A stretch of DNA of 64,000 nucleotides from positions 1,730,494 to 1,794,493 of the forward strand of contig NZ_CP160388.1 of NCBI RefSeq assembly GCF_040732315.1, written 5' to 3'. Source of the stretch: Oryzisolibacter sp. LB2S. GTDB taxonomy: Bacteria > Pseudomonadota > Gammaproteobacteria > Burkholderiales > Burkholderiaceae_C. The number at the start of each line of letters is the position of its first letter. Position 1 is the first letter of the stretch. The position numbers were made by a program, and so were the translations under genes. The notes under the pieces were generated by a model. The model saw only the letters and a list, made by a program, of their open reading frames with translations. It had not been told where the DNA came from and ran no database searches. Shown in pieces: positions 48,690 through 62,041 of this stretch.

Positions 48690-48743
48690 TGGCGCAGTTG
48701 GCGCTATTGTGGCGCAGTTTTGCGAATTGCGCCAACCGCGCCA
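48690..48743. promoter_or_regulatory. Inverted-repeat operator array between recC and fic
   Basis: TGGCGCAGTTGGCGC (48690-48704), partial TGGCGCAGTTTTGCG (48710-48724) and inverted GCGCCAACCGCGCCA (48729-48743). They fill the 72-base recC-fic gap directly upstream of the fic ATG and are the likely target of the HTH domain of the Fic protein. Confidence 0.65.
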
Positions 48744-48748
48744 TAAGG

Positions 48749-51700
48749 CTATGCATCGGCGGCCAGCGCCCGTGCCTCCACGCATTCCCTGCACCACTGC
48801 AGCAGCCCCTGCAAGGCCATGGGCGCCAGGTCCTCGAACTGCCCGTCGGCCGTCAGCGCCGCGAAGTCGGGGTACAGGCGCTGCCAGTAGGCGTCGATCT
48901 CGGGTGCGGGTTTGTTGTCAAAACCGCCTTCGTAGGCCGTCCAGGCGGCGTCAATGTCCTTTTCCAGCAGCGCCAGCGCGGTCTTGAAGGGCAGCGGCAG
49001 GGGCGCGGCCTGGCCCTGTTGCCACAGGGCGAGCAGGGCGTCGAGCTGGCTGCGCGCGGCGTCTGGTTCCATGGGGCTGATGGCCAGGCTGTGGCCCAGG
49101 CCGACGACGACGCCTGCCACGCGCTGGCCGCAGGCGGCGGCGGCCAGGCTGCGCAGGTAGTGGGGCAGGAGCTTGTCGGGGCGGGGCTGCGGGCCGCTCT
49201 TGGCGTCGTCCACGGCCAGGTGGCGCGGGTCTATGTCTATCCAGGTGGGCAGCTCACAACTTAGGGCATCGGCGCGCAGCCACAGCGGCGGCAGCCAGTC
49301 CTGCAGCAGGGTGTCGGCGTGGCGGTAGTCGAGCGGCAGGGCCGGGGCGCTGTGCGGGTATTGCGCGCGCAGCTGCGACCAGTGCCGCAGGCCGGGCAGC
49401 AGCTCGGCCTGCAGATGATCTGCAGCGCGCTGGCCCAGGCCCGCCAGGGGCAGGCGGCCGCTGCCTTGCAGGCGCGCCACATGGGTGGCCAGGGACTGCG
49501 TGATGCTGCCCGGTGCGTCGTTGCCCGTCGCCTGCGCCAGCCAGTGGCTGCAGACCTGCTGCTGCAGCTCGGCGAGCAGCTGGTAGTTGTCCAGGCCGTC
49601 CAGGTGGAAGGGCTCCTCGTCGGCCAGGGCCTCGTCGGCGTCATCAAAAAATACCTGCAGGCGCTGCTGGAAGAAGGCGCGCGCCGGGTGGCGCAGCCAG
49701 CCTTGCAGCTGGCGCAGGGTGAGCGGGGAGGGAGTAGAGGTCGATATTTGAGATGAAACTGGCCTCTCACGCCCGTCCAGCAAGCGCGAGAAGCTATCAA
49801 ATTCGGAGTTGTCTGCCTCGCTGCCATGGGCGGCGCGCCATTCCCGAGCGTGGGTGTGCAGGGGCGATCCAGCCTCGAAGTAGGCGCGGCTGAAGGGCTG
49901 CAGCGGGTGGTGGCTGCTGCGCTCAGAGAGCAGTGCGTCGTCCCCGGCACCTTCGCCGCGCCAGCCCGCAGCCAGGTAGTCGCGCAGCTGGGCGACGAGC
50001 ACCGAGGGCGGCTCCATGGTGTTGTCGCGCAGGTTCTGACCGGTCCAGCTCAGGTAGAGCTGGCGCCGCGCCGAGAGCAGGGCGTCGAGCATGAGCTGGC
50101 GGTCGTCGTCGCGGCGGGCGCGGTCGCCGGGGCGGTACTGGCCGCGCTCGGCCATCAGGTCGAAGTCGCTGCGCGGCGCGCGGCGCGGGTAGTCGCCCTC
50201 GTTCATGCCCAAGAGGCACACCACCTCGAACGGAATGGCGCGCATGGGCATGAGGGTGCAGAACGTGACGCCGCCGGCGCGAAAGCGCTGCTGCAGCGTG
50301 GGCGCGTCCAGCACCGTGAGCCAGGCGGCCTGTGCCACGGCCAGGGGGATGGGCGCGTCGAACCCGGCCTGGTCGCAGTCCTGCAACCAGGCGTTGAGCG
50401 CGTCGTGCAGCTGCGCCAGCACGGCGCGCTCGGCCTCGGTCTGCGCGGCAAACAGCGCCTGCAGCAGGGCGCGCAGCTGCGCCGCCCACTGCAGCGGCGT
50501 GGCCTCCTGCCGGCCCTGCTGCCACCAGTCCTGCAGCACCTGCAGGACCGTGGCCAGGGCGCCGGCCAGTTCTGCCGACAGCCCCCCCACCTCGTCGTAG
50601 GGCTCCACGCCCTCCCAGGCGGGGCCGGCGCCGCTGGCGTAGCCCAGCAGCATGCGGCGCAGGCCGAACCAGGCGCTGTTGTCCTCGCCGCAGGCGGCCA
50701 GGTCCAGGCTGGCGCGGTGCTCGGCGTGCAGGCCCCAGCGTATGCCCGCGCCCTGCATCCAGGTGATGAGCTGGGGCAGGTCTTCGGCGGCCAGGCCCAG
50801 GCGCTGGGCCACGGCGCCCACCTGCAGCAGGTCGCACAGCTGCGACAGGTGCAGGCGCTGGCGCGGCAGCTGCAGCAGCCATTGCAGCGCGGCGACCAGG
50901 GGGCTGGTCTGGCGCGCGCTCAGGTCGGCGATGTCAAACGGAATATGGCGCGCGTCGTGGCGCGGGTACTGGCCGAACACGGCGCGAATCGCCGGGGCGG
51001 CCGTCTGCACGTCGGGCAGCATGACGACGATGTCACGCGGCTGCAGTGGCGCCTGTCCGGGCGCGGGCGGGGCGGCCAGCAGGTCGAGCAGCTGGTCGTG
51101 CAGCACCTCGAGCTCGCGCACCAGGCTGTGCGCGCTGTGAAAGACGATGGAGCGGTCGCTGGCGGCGATGCGCTCTTCCGGCCGCAGGCTGCGCGGGTGC
51201 TCGGCCAGCGGCAGCAGGTCGCGGATGCTGCGCTGCACCTGTTCGAGCAGCGTGCCCTCATGGGCCGGAGCATCGTCGTACAGATCGACGCGCGGCCAGT
51301 CGAGCTGCGCGGCCATCTGCAGCGTGGTGTCGAAGGCGTCGAGCTGGCGCACCGTGTCGCGGCTCTGGCGGCCCCAGGCGGCCAGCAGCGGGTGGGCGTG
51401 GGCGTGCATGGCCTCGAGCGGCACGGCGGCCAGGTCGCGCCCGCCGCGCAGGGGGTGGCGGCGCTGCGCCTGGCGCAGCAGCTCGCGCCCGTCAATCGCG
51501 TCGGCCCAATGAAAGCGGCAGGGGTTGGGCACGGCCAGCAGCACCTGGCTGTGCCGCGCCAGCGCGGCCAGCAGTTGCAACAGGGACAGCGGCATGTGCG
51601 ACAGGCCGAACACCACCACGCGCCGCGCCACCGGCTGCGCGGGCGCCTGGCCGGCCTGCAGGTGCGCGAGCACGCGCGCGAGTACCGCACCGCGGGCGCC

Positions 51701-52291
51701 GGCGCGCTCCTGCTCCGTCAGGTCGGCCTGCAGCGCCTGCCACAGCGCGCATTGCCACTCCTGGCCCTCGGGCAGGGGGCGGTTGTCCTGGCCGGGCTGG
51801 GTCAGCACCGCGCGGCCCGCGCTCCATTCAGCCAGCCAGTCGCCACGGTAGATCTGGTACTGGTCGTACAGGTCCGCCAGGCGCTGGGCCAGCTGCAACA
51901 GGCGCTCGGGCTCACCAGGGCGCAGGTATTGGGACAGCGGGGCGTAGAGGGGGGCGTGTACGAGCGTGGGCAGCAGCCGCAGCAGGCGCCAGACCAGCGG
52001 CGCCTTGTCCAGCGCGGAGCTTGCCGGCACGGCCACGCGCCCCAGCACCTGGCGGCAGGTGCGCCAGACAAAGCGCGCGGGCAACTCCACCTGCGCGGCG
52101 GCGCAAATGCCCTGCTGGCCGGCGAGCTGCATCTTCACCCACTCGGCCATGCCGTTGCTTTGCACCAGCACGACCTCGCTCTCCAGCGGCTCCAAGGGGT
52201 GCTGCTGCAGCCAGGCGGCGACGGTGTCGAGCAGCTGGTCGGTGCGGTTGCTGTGCAGGGCGATGAGGCCGGGCGGGCAGGCTGTGGGCAT
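48749..52291 (-). CDS. recC: Exodeoxyribonuclease V subunit gamma
   Basis: Chi-recognising, helicase-like subunit of RecBCD; 1180 residues (E. coli 1122). It starts MPTACPPGLIALHSNRTDQL with LIALHSNRTD and EVVLVQSNGMAEWVKMQLA typical of RecC, then FGLSHMPLSLLQLLAAL, IVVMLPDVQTAAPAIRAVFG, MRAIPFEVVCLLGMNEGDYP, and RRDDDRQLMLDALLSARRQL. The segment NSEFDSFSRLLDGRERPVSS derives partly from copy F of the dispersed repeat. It is first in the minus-strand recC-fic-recB order. Confidence 0.95.
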   Translation of the reverse strand: MPTACPPGLIALHSNRTDQLLDTVAAWLQQHPLEPLESEVVLVQSNGMAEWVKMQLAGQQGICAAAQVELPARFVWRTCRQVLGRVAVPASSALDKAPLVWRLLRLLPTLVHAPLYAPLSQYLRPGEPERLLQLAQRLADLYDQYQIYRGDWLAEWSAGRAVLTQPGQDNRPLPEGQEWQCALWQALQADLTEQERAGARGAVLARVLAHLQAGQAPAQPVARRVVVFGLSHMPLSLLQLLAALARHSQVLLAVPNPCRFHWADAIDGRELLRQAQRRHPLRGGRDLAAVPLEAMHAHAHPLLAAWGRQSRDTVRQLDAFDTTLQMAAQLDWPRVDLYDDAPAHEGTLLEQVQRSIRDLLPLAEHPRSLRPEERIAASDRSIVFHSAHSLVRELEVLHDQLLDLLAAPPAPGQAPLQPRDIVVMLPDVQTAAPAIRAVFGQYPRHDARHIPFDIADLSARQTSPLVAALQWLLQLPRQRLHLSQLCDLLQVGAVAQRLGLAAEDLPQLITWMQGAGIRWGLHAEHRASLDLAACGEDNSAWFGLRRMLLGYASGAGPAWEGVEPYDEVGGLSAELAGALATVLQVLQDWWQQGRQEATPLQWAAQLRALLQALFAAQTEAERAVLAQLHDALNAWLQDCDQAGFDAPIPLAVAQAAWLTVLDAPTLQQRFRAGGVTFCTLMPMRAIPFEVVCLLGMNEGDYPRRAPRSDFDLMAERGQYRPGDRARRDDDRQLMLDALLSARRQLYLSWTGQNLRDNTMEPPSVLVAQLRDYLAAGWRGEGAGDDALLSERSSHHPLQPFSRAYFEAGSPLHTHAREWRAAHGSEADNSEFDSFSRLLDGRERPVSSQISTSTPSPLTLRQLQGWLRHPARAFFQQRLQVFFDDADEALADEEPFHLDGLDNYQLLAELQQQVCSHWLAQATGNDAPGSITQSLATHVARLQGSGRLPLAGLGQRAADHLQAELLPGLRHWSQLRAQYPHSAPALPLDYRHADTLLQDWLPPLWLRADALSCELPTWIDIDPRHLAVDDAKSGPQPRPDKLLPHYLRSLAAAACGQRVAGVVVGLGHSLAISPMEPDAARSQLDALLALWQQGQAAPLPLPFKTALALLEKDIDAAWTAYEGGFDNKPAPEIDAYWQRLYPDFAALTADGQFEDLAPMALQGLLQWCRECVEARALAADA
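49752..49802. repeat. Dispersed ~50 bp imperfect palindrome, copy F, inside recC
   Basis: Reverse orientation: GATGAAACTGGCCTCTCACG, then CAAGCGCGAGAAGCTATCAA. In frame within recC. Confidence 0.7.
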
Positions 52292-52420
52292 GAACAGGGG
52301 GGATGAAGAGGGGGATGATGGGCAGGAACCATGAAGCGTAGCGCACGCCGGGTGGGCACAATGCGTTCAAGCGCCTGCCATGCGAGCAGCGCAGCGTCTC
52401 ATGCCGCGCAGGAGGTTGAT

Positions 52421-53554
52421 ATGAGGTCCGAAGCCACGCCACGCGCCGCGCCGCGTCGCATCACCGTTCTGGGTGCCGGCAAGATTGGCCGCGCGATCGC
52501 GCTGCTGCTGATGGACGCGGGCGACTACGAGGTGCTGGTGGCGGACCGCAATGCCGATGCCCTGGCGCGCCTGGCGCAGGACCTGCCGGGGCTGCACACC
52601 TTGCATCTGCCCGACGAGGCGGCCCTGCAGGCCGCGGTGCGGGGCCGGTTTGCGGTGCTGTGTGCGCTGCCGTTTCATATGTCGGTGACGGTGGCGACCC
52701 TGTGCGCGCAGCAGGGCGTGCACTACTTCGACCTGACCGAGGACGTGGCCAGCACCCAGGCGATCCGCGCATTGGCCGAGAGCGCGCGCAGCGTGCTCAT
52801 GCCGCAATGCGGGCTGGCGCCGGGGTTCATCGGCATCGTCGGCAACGACCTGGCGGGGCGGCTGGACAGCGCGCAGGAGCTGCGGCTGCGCGTGGGCGCG
52901 CTGCCGCGCTTTCCTCAGGGTGCGCTGCGCTACAGCCTGACTTGGAGCACCGAGGGGCTGATCAACGAATACTGCAAGCCCTGCGAGGTGATTGCCGAGG
53001 GCCAGCGCATCAGCGTGCCCGCGCTCAGCGGGCTCGAGCCCCTGCTGATCGATGGCGTGGAATACGAGGCCTTCAGTACCTCGGGCGGCCTGGGCAGTCT
53101 GCCCCAGACCTGGGAGGGGCGGATAGCGCAGCTCGACTACAAGACGATTCGCTACCCCGGCCACCATGCGGCCATGCGCCTGCTGCTGCACGAGCTGCGC
53201 CTGCGCGAGCGGCGCGCGCTGCTCGGCGAGCTGCTCGAGGCGGCCGTGCCCACGACGGACCAGGACGTGATCGTGATCCTCGCCAGCGCGCGCGGCCTGC
53301 GCGGCGGGCGCCTGGTGCAGGAGAGCTACTCGGCGCGCATCGTCGGCGCCACGCTGCGCGGCCAGGTGCTCAGCGCCATACAGCGCACCACGGCCGCGGG
53401 CATCTGCACGGCGCTCGACCTGGTGAGCAGCGGACGCCTGCCGCAGGCGGGCTTCGTGCAGCAGGAGCAGATCACGCTGGCACAGCTGCTGGCCAACCGC
53501 TTCGGGCGCGTGTACGACGTGGCCGGGACGCAGGTGCCTAACGCAGGTGCCTAA
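52421..53554 (+). CDS. Saccharopine dehydrogenase-family NAD(P)-binding protein
   Basis: 377 residues from ATG 52421, which has AGGAGG eight bases upstream; the 52331 start is rejected. Rossmann motif RITVLGAGKIGRAIALLLMD at about residue 13, then VLVADRNADALARLAQDL, GVHYFDLTEDVAST and PQCGLAPGFIGIVGNDLAGR, typical of lysine 6-dehydrogenase or saccharopine reductase-like enzymes. The substrate is unknown. Its end carries a 13 bp tandem duplication (CAGGTGCCTAACG twice). It is divergent from recC. Confidence 0.87.
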   Translation: MRSEATPRAAPRRITVLGAGKIGRAIALLLMDAGDYEVLVADRNADALARLAQDLPGLHTLHLPDEAALQAAVRGRFAVLCALPFHMSVTVATLCAQQGVHYFDLTEDVASTQAIRALAESARSVLMPQCGLAPGFIGIVGNDLAGRLDSAQELRLRVGALPRFPQGALRYSLTWSTEGLINEYCKPCEVIAEGQRISVPALSGLEPLLIDGVEYEAFSTSGGLGSLPQTWEGRIAQLDYKTIRYPGHHAAMRLLLHELRLRERRALLGELLEAAVPTTDQDVIVILASARGLRGGRLVQESYSARIVGATLRGQVLSAIQRTTAAGICTALDLVSSGRLPQAGFVQQEQITLAQLLANRFGRVYDVAGTQVPNAGA

Positions 53555-53572
53555 CGCCTGACAAGGGCCGCA

Positions 53573-54208
53573 CTACCCAGCGGCCTGCAGGCCATTGCGA
53601 AAGTGCAGCTGCATGGCGCGCATGGCCTGCGTGCCGTCGTGCTCACGCAGCGCCGCCATGATGGCGCGGTGCTCGAGCAGCGATTCCGCGATGCGCCCCT
53701 GCTTGAGCAGGGAGTTGTGCCGGTTGAGCTTCATGACCTTGCGCAGGTCGGCCACCATCTGGTCGCGCCAGCGGTTGTCGGCCAGGGCCAGCAGCTGCAT
53801 GTGAAAGCGCTCGTTCACGGCAAAGAACTGGTCACGGTCGCCGGTGCTGCGCTCGAGCTCGTCGTGCAGGGCCTGCAGGCTTTGCAGCTGCGCATCGCTC
53901 GCGCGCTCGGCCACCACGGCGGCGGCGTCGCTCTCGAGCAGGGACAGCAGGTGGTAGACGTCGCGCAGGTCCTTCTCGGACATCTCGGTCACATAGGCGC
54001 CGCGGCGCACCTTCATGGTCACCAGGCCCTCGGCGGCCAGCACCTTGATGGCCTCGCGCAGCGGCGTGCGGCTGATGCCGAACTCCTCTGCAATCTTGAG
54101 CTCGTCGATCCAGCTCCCGGGCTCCAGCTCGCGCTGGAAGATGCGCTGGCGCAGCTGCTCTGCGACCTGTTCGTAGAGTGCGCGCGGGGTGAGGGTGACG
54201 ACGGACAT
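53573..54208 (-). CDS. GntR-family transcriptional regulator (FadR/FCD subtype)
   Basis: 211 residues. Winged helix with [40 protein letters not shown] and [20 protein letters not shown], followed by an all-helical FCD domain with metal-type His ([25 protein letters not shown]). ATG 54208 is chosen over TTG 54226. It is divergent from the methylmalonyl-CoA mutase operon, so it probably regulates it in response to an acyl-CoA or organic acid; this is an inference from position. Confidence 0.88.
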   Translation of the reverse strand: MSVVTLTPRALYEQVAEQLRQRIFQRELEPGSWIDELKIAEEFGISRTPLREAIKVLAAEGLVTMKVRRGAYVTEMSEKDLRDVYHLLSLLESDAAAVVAERASDAQLQSLQALHDELERSTGDRDQFFAVNERFHMQLLALADNRWRDQMVADLRKVMKLNRHNSLLKQGRIAESLLEHRAIMAALREHDGTQAMRAMQLHFRNGLQAAG

Positions 54209-54333
54209 GGGGCAAATGTAGCGCAAAAGAGTTAAGAATTAATAATTACATATCGGGTAAACTCGGACTTATTGGCGAAACGCTGCGAGCGAATTCGCCC
54301 ATTTTTGCCATCCTTGCGAAAGCCACCACCGCC
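54209..54333. promoter_or_regulatory. Divergent intergenic region of the GntR regulator and mcm
   Basis: Holds AT-rich AGTTAAGAATTAATAATTAC (about 54230-54249) and an inverted repeat GGCGAA (54274-54279) with TTCGCC (54294-54299). One of these is probably the GntR operator. No clear -35/-10 pair is assigned. Confidence 0.4.
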
Positions 54334-56493
<2,160 letters not shown>

Positions 56494-56499
56494 TCGGCG

Positions 56500-56532
56500 G
56501 GTTTGAAATACAGTAATACGGTATTTCAAACC
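56500..56532. promoter_or_regulatory. Palindromic operator of the embedded toxin-antitoxin pair
   Basis: GGTTTGAAATAC (56500-56511), 9-base spacer AGTAATACG, GTATTTCAAACC (56521-56532): perfect 12 bp arms just upstream of the antitoxin ATG at 56544 and directly after the mcm stop. Typical binding site for a ribbon-helix-helix autorepressor. Confidence 0.75.
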
Positions 56533-56543
56533 GGGAGCACGCC

Positions 56544-56885
56544 ATGGCCGTATCCGTCCGCATGGACCCTTTGCTGGAAAAGGAGCTGGAGCTCGCCGCT
56601 CGCCGGCTGGGTGTGACCAAGTCGCAGTTCATCATCGCCGCCGTGGAGCGGGCGCTGGGCCGCAAGGACCCGGCGCAGCTCTACCGCCAGGTGATGGAGG
56701 AGGCGGCGCAGTACCGTGTGGGCGAAGGGGCGTCGGACGATGCACTGCCGCCCAGCACCGGCGAGCGCGTGCGCGACAAGCTGCGCGTGCAGCACGAGGC
56801 GCATTCCCGCGATTGGCTGGCCTATCAGGAGGCACGCAAGAAGGGCGTCGCCTGGGTGCCGGACGATGAAGGTTCTGCCCCGTGA
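56544..56885 (+). CDS. Ribbon-helix-helix antitoxin
   Basis: 113 residues. The N-terminus MAVSVRMDPLLEKELELAAR RLGVTKSQFIIAAVERAL is a CopG/Arc-type ribbon-helix-helix (beta strand SVRM, two helices), the DNA-binding part; the acidic/polar C-terminus should wrap the toxin. It overlaps the PIN gene (GTGA) and follows a perfect palindrome. It is longer than most VapB proteins. Confidence 0.82.
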   Translation: MAVSVRMDPLLEKELELAARRLGVTKSQFIIAAVERALGRKDPAQLYRQVMEEAAQYRVGEGASDDALPPSTGERVRDKLRVQHEAHSRDWLAYQEARKKGVAWVPDDEGSAP

Positions 56886-57298
56886 ACGTGGCGCTTGTCG
56901 ATACCGGCCCGCTGGTGGCGCTGTTCGATGCGGATGACGTGGCGCACCCGCACTACCGCGCGCTGCTGCAGTCGGAGCCTGCGGGCTGGCGTTTGACCAC
57001 GACCTGGCCCTGCGTGGTGGAGGCGTCGCACTTTCTGCCCCCGGTGGCGCGCTGGCAGATGCTGCGGTGGGTGGAGCAGGGCGCGGTCAACATCTTTCCC
57101 TTCGACCCCTGCCACCTCACCGACATGCTGGGCCTGATGCAGCAATACACCGACAACCGCCGCACGCAAATGGATTTTGCCGACGCCACGCTGGTCTGGG
57201 CCGCGCAGGAAACCGGCACGCAGCAAGTCTGGACCATCGACGTGCGCGACTTCTACCGCTACCGCCTGCCCGATGGCCGCAGTTTCGAGATTTTGTAA
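56882..57298 (+). CDS. PIN-domain ribonuclease toxin (VapC-like)
   Basis: 138 residues, GTG start. PIN-domain acidic residues: VALVDTGPLVALFDADD (Asp7), the mid-chain Glu in PCVVEASHFL and MDFADATLVWAAQETG (Asp), with WTIDVRDFYRYRLPDGR near the end. VapC-like toxins cleave tRNA or rRNA. The pair sits between mcm and meaB in an otherwise metabolic operon, ending 6 bases before meaB, so it is probably co-transcribed and may also drive meaB. Confidence 0.85.
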   Translation: MNVALVDTGPLVALFDADDVAHPHYRALLQSEPAGWRLTTTWPCVVEASHFLPPVARWQMLRWVEQGAVNIFPFDPCHLTDMLGLMQQYTDNRRTQMDFADATLVWAAQETGTQQVWTIDVRDFYRYRLPDGRSFEIL

Positions 57299-57304
57299 AT
57301 CGGC

Positions 57305-58312
57305 ATGACACCTCAAACCCTGCTCGACGCCATCACCGCTGGCGCGCCCCTGGTGCGCCGCCGCGCCATGGCCAAGGCCATCACGCTGCTGGAATCGACC
57401 CGCGCCGACCACCGCGCGCAGGCCGACGAGCTGCTCACCGCACTGCTGCCGCACACCGGCCGCGCGCTGCGCCTCGGCATCAGCGGCGTGCCCGGCGTGG
57501 GCAAGTCCACCTTCATCGAGGCCCTGGGCCTGTACCTGATTGGCCAGGGCCTGAAGGTGGCCGTGCTGGCGATCGACCCGTCGTCCTCCGTCACGGGCGG
57601 CTCCATCCTGGGCGACAAGACGCGCATGGAGCAGCTGTCGGCCCAGGAGGCGGCCTACATCCGCCCCAGCCCCAGCGGCGGCACGCTGGGCGGCGTGGCC
57701 GAGAAGACGCGCGAGGCCATGCTGGTCTGCGAGGCCGCAGGCTACGACGTGGTGATTGTGGAAACCGTGGGCGTGGGCCAGAGCGAGACGGCCGTGCACG
57801 GCATGACCGACATGTTCTGCGTGCTGCAACTGCCCAACGCGGGCGACGACCTGCAGGCCATCAAGAAGGGCGTGATGGAGCTGGCCGACCTCGTGGTCAT
57901 CAACAAGGCCGACATCGACCCGGCCGCGGCCACGCGCGCACAGGCGCAGATCACGTCGAGCCTTCGCCTGCTGGGCTTTCACGGCAACCCCGAGCGCGAC
58001 CCGCACGATCACAGCCACTGGGCGCCCAAGGTGCTGCAGATCAGCGCCCTGCAGCACCAGGGCGTGGATGGCTTCTGGGCCGCGGTGCAGGACTATCGCC
58101 AGATGCAGACGGCCAACGGCCGCCTGGCAGCGCGCCGCGAGAGACAGGCCCTGACCTGGATGTGGGAGCGCATAGACGCAGGCCTGAAACAGGCCTTCCG
58201 CCAGCACCCCCAGGTGCAGGTGCTGCTGCCGCAGATGCTGCAGGACGTGGCCGCGGGCCGCATCGCCGCCAGTACTGCTGCAAGAAATCTGCTTGCAGCG
58301 CACGCCAGCTAA
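57305..58312 (+). CDS. meaB: Methylmalonyl-CoA mutase-associated GTPase
   Basis: G3E-type GTPase chaperone that guards cofactor loading of methylmalonyl-CoA mutase. 335 residues: P-loop [58 protein letters not shown], and NKAD for guanine. The last residues (RNLLAAHAS) and the stop fall in copy G of the dispersed repeat, which therefore supplies the C-terminus. Separated from its mutase by the toxin-antitoxin pair. Confidence 0.95.
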   Translation: MTPQTLLDAITAGAPLVRRRAMAKAITLLESTRADHRAQADELLTALLPHTGRALRLGISGVPGVGKSTFIEALGLYLIGQGLKVAVLAIDPSSSVTGGSILGDKTRMEQLSAQEAAYIRPSPSGGTLGGVAEKTREAMLVCEAAGYDVVIVETVGVGQSETAVHGMTDMFCVLQLPNAGDDLQAIKKGVMELADLVVINKADIDPAAATRAQAQITSSLRLLGFHGNPERDPHDHSHWAPKVLQISALQHQGVDGFWAAVQDYRQMQTANGRLAARRERQALTWMWERIDAGLKQAFRQHPQVQVLLPQMLQDVAAGRIAASTAARNLLAAHAS

Positions 58313-58331
58313 GCGCGAGAAGCTATCAAAT
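58281..58331. repeat. Dispersed ~50 bp imperfect palindrome, copy G, at the meaB end
   Basis: Reverse orientation: AGAAATCTGCTTGCAGCGCA then AGCTAAGCGCGAGAAGCTATC. It contains the meaB stop codon. Confidence 0.7.
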
Positions 58332-58379
58332 CAATATCAACCCGAATACTTATCCGAATACCAACGAAGGACGAACCCT

Positions 58380-59912
58380 ATGCAACACATCCTCGACCAA
58401 CTGGAGAAGAAGCGTGAACTCGCCCGCCTGGGCGGGGGGCAGAAGCGCATCGACGCGCAGCACAAGAAGGGCAAGCTCACGGCGCGCGAGCGCATCGAGC
58501 TGCTGCTCGACGAAGGCACGTTTGAAGAATGGGACATGTTCGTCGAGCACCGCTGCGCGGACTTCGGCATGCAGGACAACAAGATCCCCGGCGACGGCGT
58601 GGTCACGGGCTACGGCATGATCAATGGCCGCCTGGTGTTCGTCTTCAGCCAGGACTTCACGGTGTTCGGCGGCGCGCTCTCCGAGGCCCACGCCGAGAAG
58701 ATCTGCAAGATCATGGACCAGGCCATGAAGGTCGGCGCACCCGTGATCGGCTTGAATGACTCGGGCGGCGCGCGCATCCAGGAGGGCGTGGCATCGCTCG
58801 GCGGCTATGCCGACGTGTTCCAGCGCAACGTCATGGCCAGTGGCGTGATTCCGCAGATCAGCATGATCATGGGCCCGAGCGCGGGCGGCGCCGTGTACTC
58901 GCCCGCGATGACGGACTTCATCTTCATGGTCAAGGATTCGAGCTACATGTTCGTCACCGGCCCCGAGGTGGTGAAGACCGTCACGCACGAGGAAGTCACG
59001 GCCGAGGAACTGGGCGGCGCAATCACCCACACCACCAAGAGCGGCGTGGCCGACATGGCGTTCGAGAACGACGTGGAGGCGCTTTTGATGCTGCGGCGCC
59101 TCTACAACTACCTGCCGCTCAACAACCGCGAAAAGCCCCCCGTGCGCCCCAGCAAGGACCCGGCCGACCGCATGGACAAGAGCCTCGATACCCTGGTGCC
59201 CGACAACGCCAACCTGCCGTATGACATGAAGGAGCTGATCGTCAAGACCGTGGACGACGGCGACTTCTTCGAGCTGCAGCCCGAGTACGCCAAGAACATC
59301 ATCATCGGTTTTGCGCGCATGGAAGGGCAGACCGTGGGCATCGTCGCCAACCAGCCGCTGGTGCTGGCCGGCTGCCTGGACATCAAGTCGAGCATCAAGG
59401 CCGCGCGCTTCGTGCGCTTCTGCGACGCGTTCAACATCCCCGTCATCACCTTCGTGGACGTGCCCGGCTTCATGCCTGGCACCAGCCAGGAGTACGGCGG
59501 CATCATCAAGCATGGCGCCAAGCTGCTCTACGCCTACGCCGAATGCACGGTGCCCAAGGTCACCGTGATCACGCGCAAGGCCTATGGCGGCGCGTACGAC
59601 GTGATGGCCTCCAAGCACCTGCGCGGCGACGTGAACTTTGCCTGGCCCAACGCCGAGATCGCCGTGATGGGCGCCAAGGGCGCGGTGGAGATCATCTTCC
59701 GCGAGGACAAGAACGACCCCGTCAAGCTCGCCGCACGCGAGGCCGAGTACAAGGACCGCTTTGCCAACCCCTTCGTGGCCGGCGCACGCGGCTTCATCGA
59801 CGACGTGATCCTGCCGCACGAGACACGCAAGCGCATCTGCCGCTCGCTGGTCATGCTGCGCGAGAAAAAACTTGAAAACCCGTGGCGCAAGCACGGGAAC
59901 ATCCCCCTCTAA
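58380..59912 (+). CDS. pccB: Propionyl-CoA carboxylase beta subunit (carboxyltransferase)
   Basis: Transfers carboxyl from biotin to propionyl-CoA, giving methylmalonyl-CoA. 510 residues from [20 protein letters not shown]; the frame upstream to 58293 runs into meaB and the repeat. Motifs: [77 protein letters not shown] and [23 protein letters not shown] lies ten bases upstream of the ATG. Paired with pccA, 21 bases downstream. Confidence 0.96.
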   Translation: MQHILDQLEKKRELARLGGGQKRIDAQHKKGKLTARERIELLLDEGTFEEWDMFVEHRCADFGMQDNKIPGDGVVTGYGMINGRLVFVFSQDFTVFGGALSEAHAEKICKIMDQAMKVGAPVIGLNDSGGARIQEGVASLGGYADVFQRNVMASGVIPQISMIMGPSAGGAVYSPAMTDFIFMVKDSSYMFVTGPEVVKTVTHEEVTAEELGGAITHTTKSGVADMAFENDVEALLMLRRLYNYLPLNNREKPPVRPSKDPADRMDKSLDTLVPDNANLPYDMKELIVKTVDDGDFFELQPEYAKNIIIGFARMEGQTVGIVANQPLVLAGCLDIKSSIKAARFVRFCDAFNIPVITFVDVPGFMPGTSQEYGGIIKHGAKLLYAYAECTVPKVTVITRKAYGGAYDVMASKHLRGDVNFAWPNAEIAVMGAKGAVEIIFREDKNDPVKLAAREAEYKDRFANPFVAGARGFIDDVILPHETRKRICRSLVMLREKKLENPWRKHGNIPL

Positions 59913-59933
59913 TCGGCCGAGGAGAACAAGAAC

Positions 59934-61979
<2,046 letters not shown>

Positions 61980-61982
<3 letters not shown>

Positions 61983-62028
61983 AATCGGCCTCCAGCGCTT
62001 GCCAGGCAAGCGTTGGCAGCTCTCAATA
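61980..62028. repeat. Dispersed ~50 bp imperfect palindrome, copy H
   Basis: TGAAATCGGCCTCCAGCGCT then GCAAGCGTTGGCAGCTCTCA. Begins at the pccA stop codon and fills the pccA-epimerase gap. Confidence 0.75.
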
Positions 62029-62041
62029 CAGGAGTATCGGA

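Noticed and set aside
49826..52306. An 826-codon plus-strand frame opposite recC
   Set aside because: Shadow frame of recC; Gln/His/Gly/Val-rich without family motifs.
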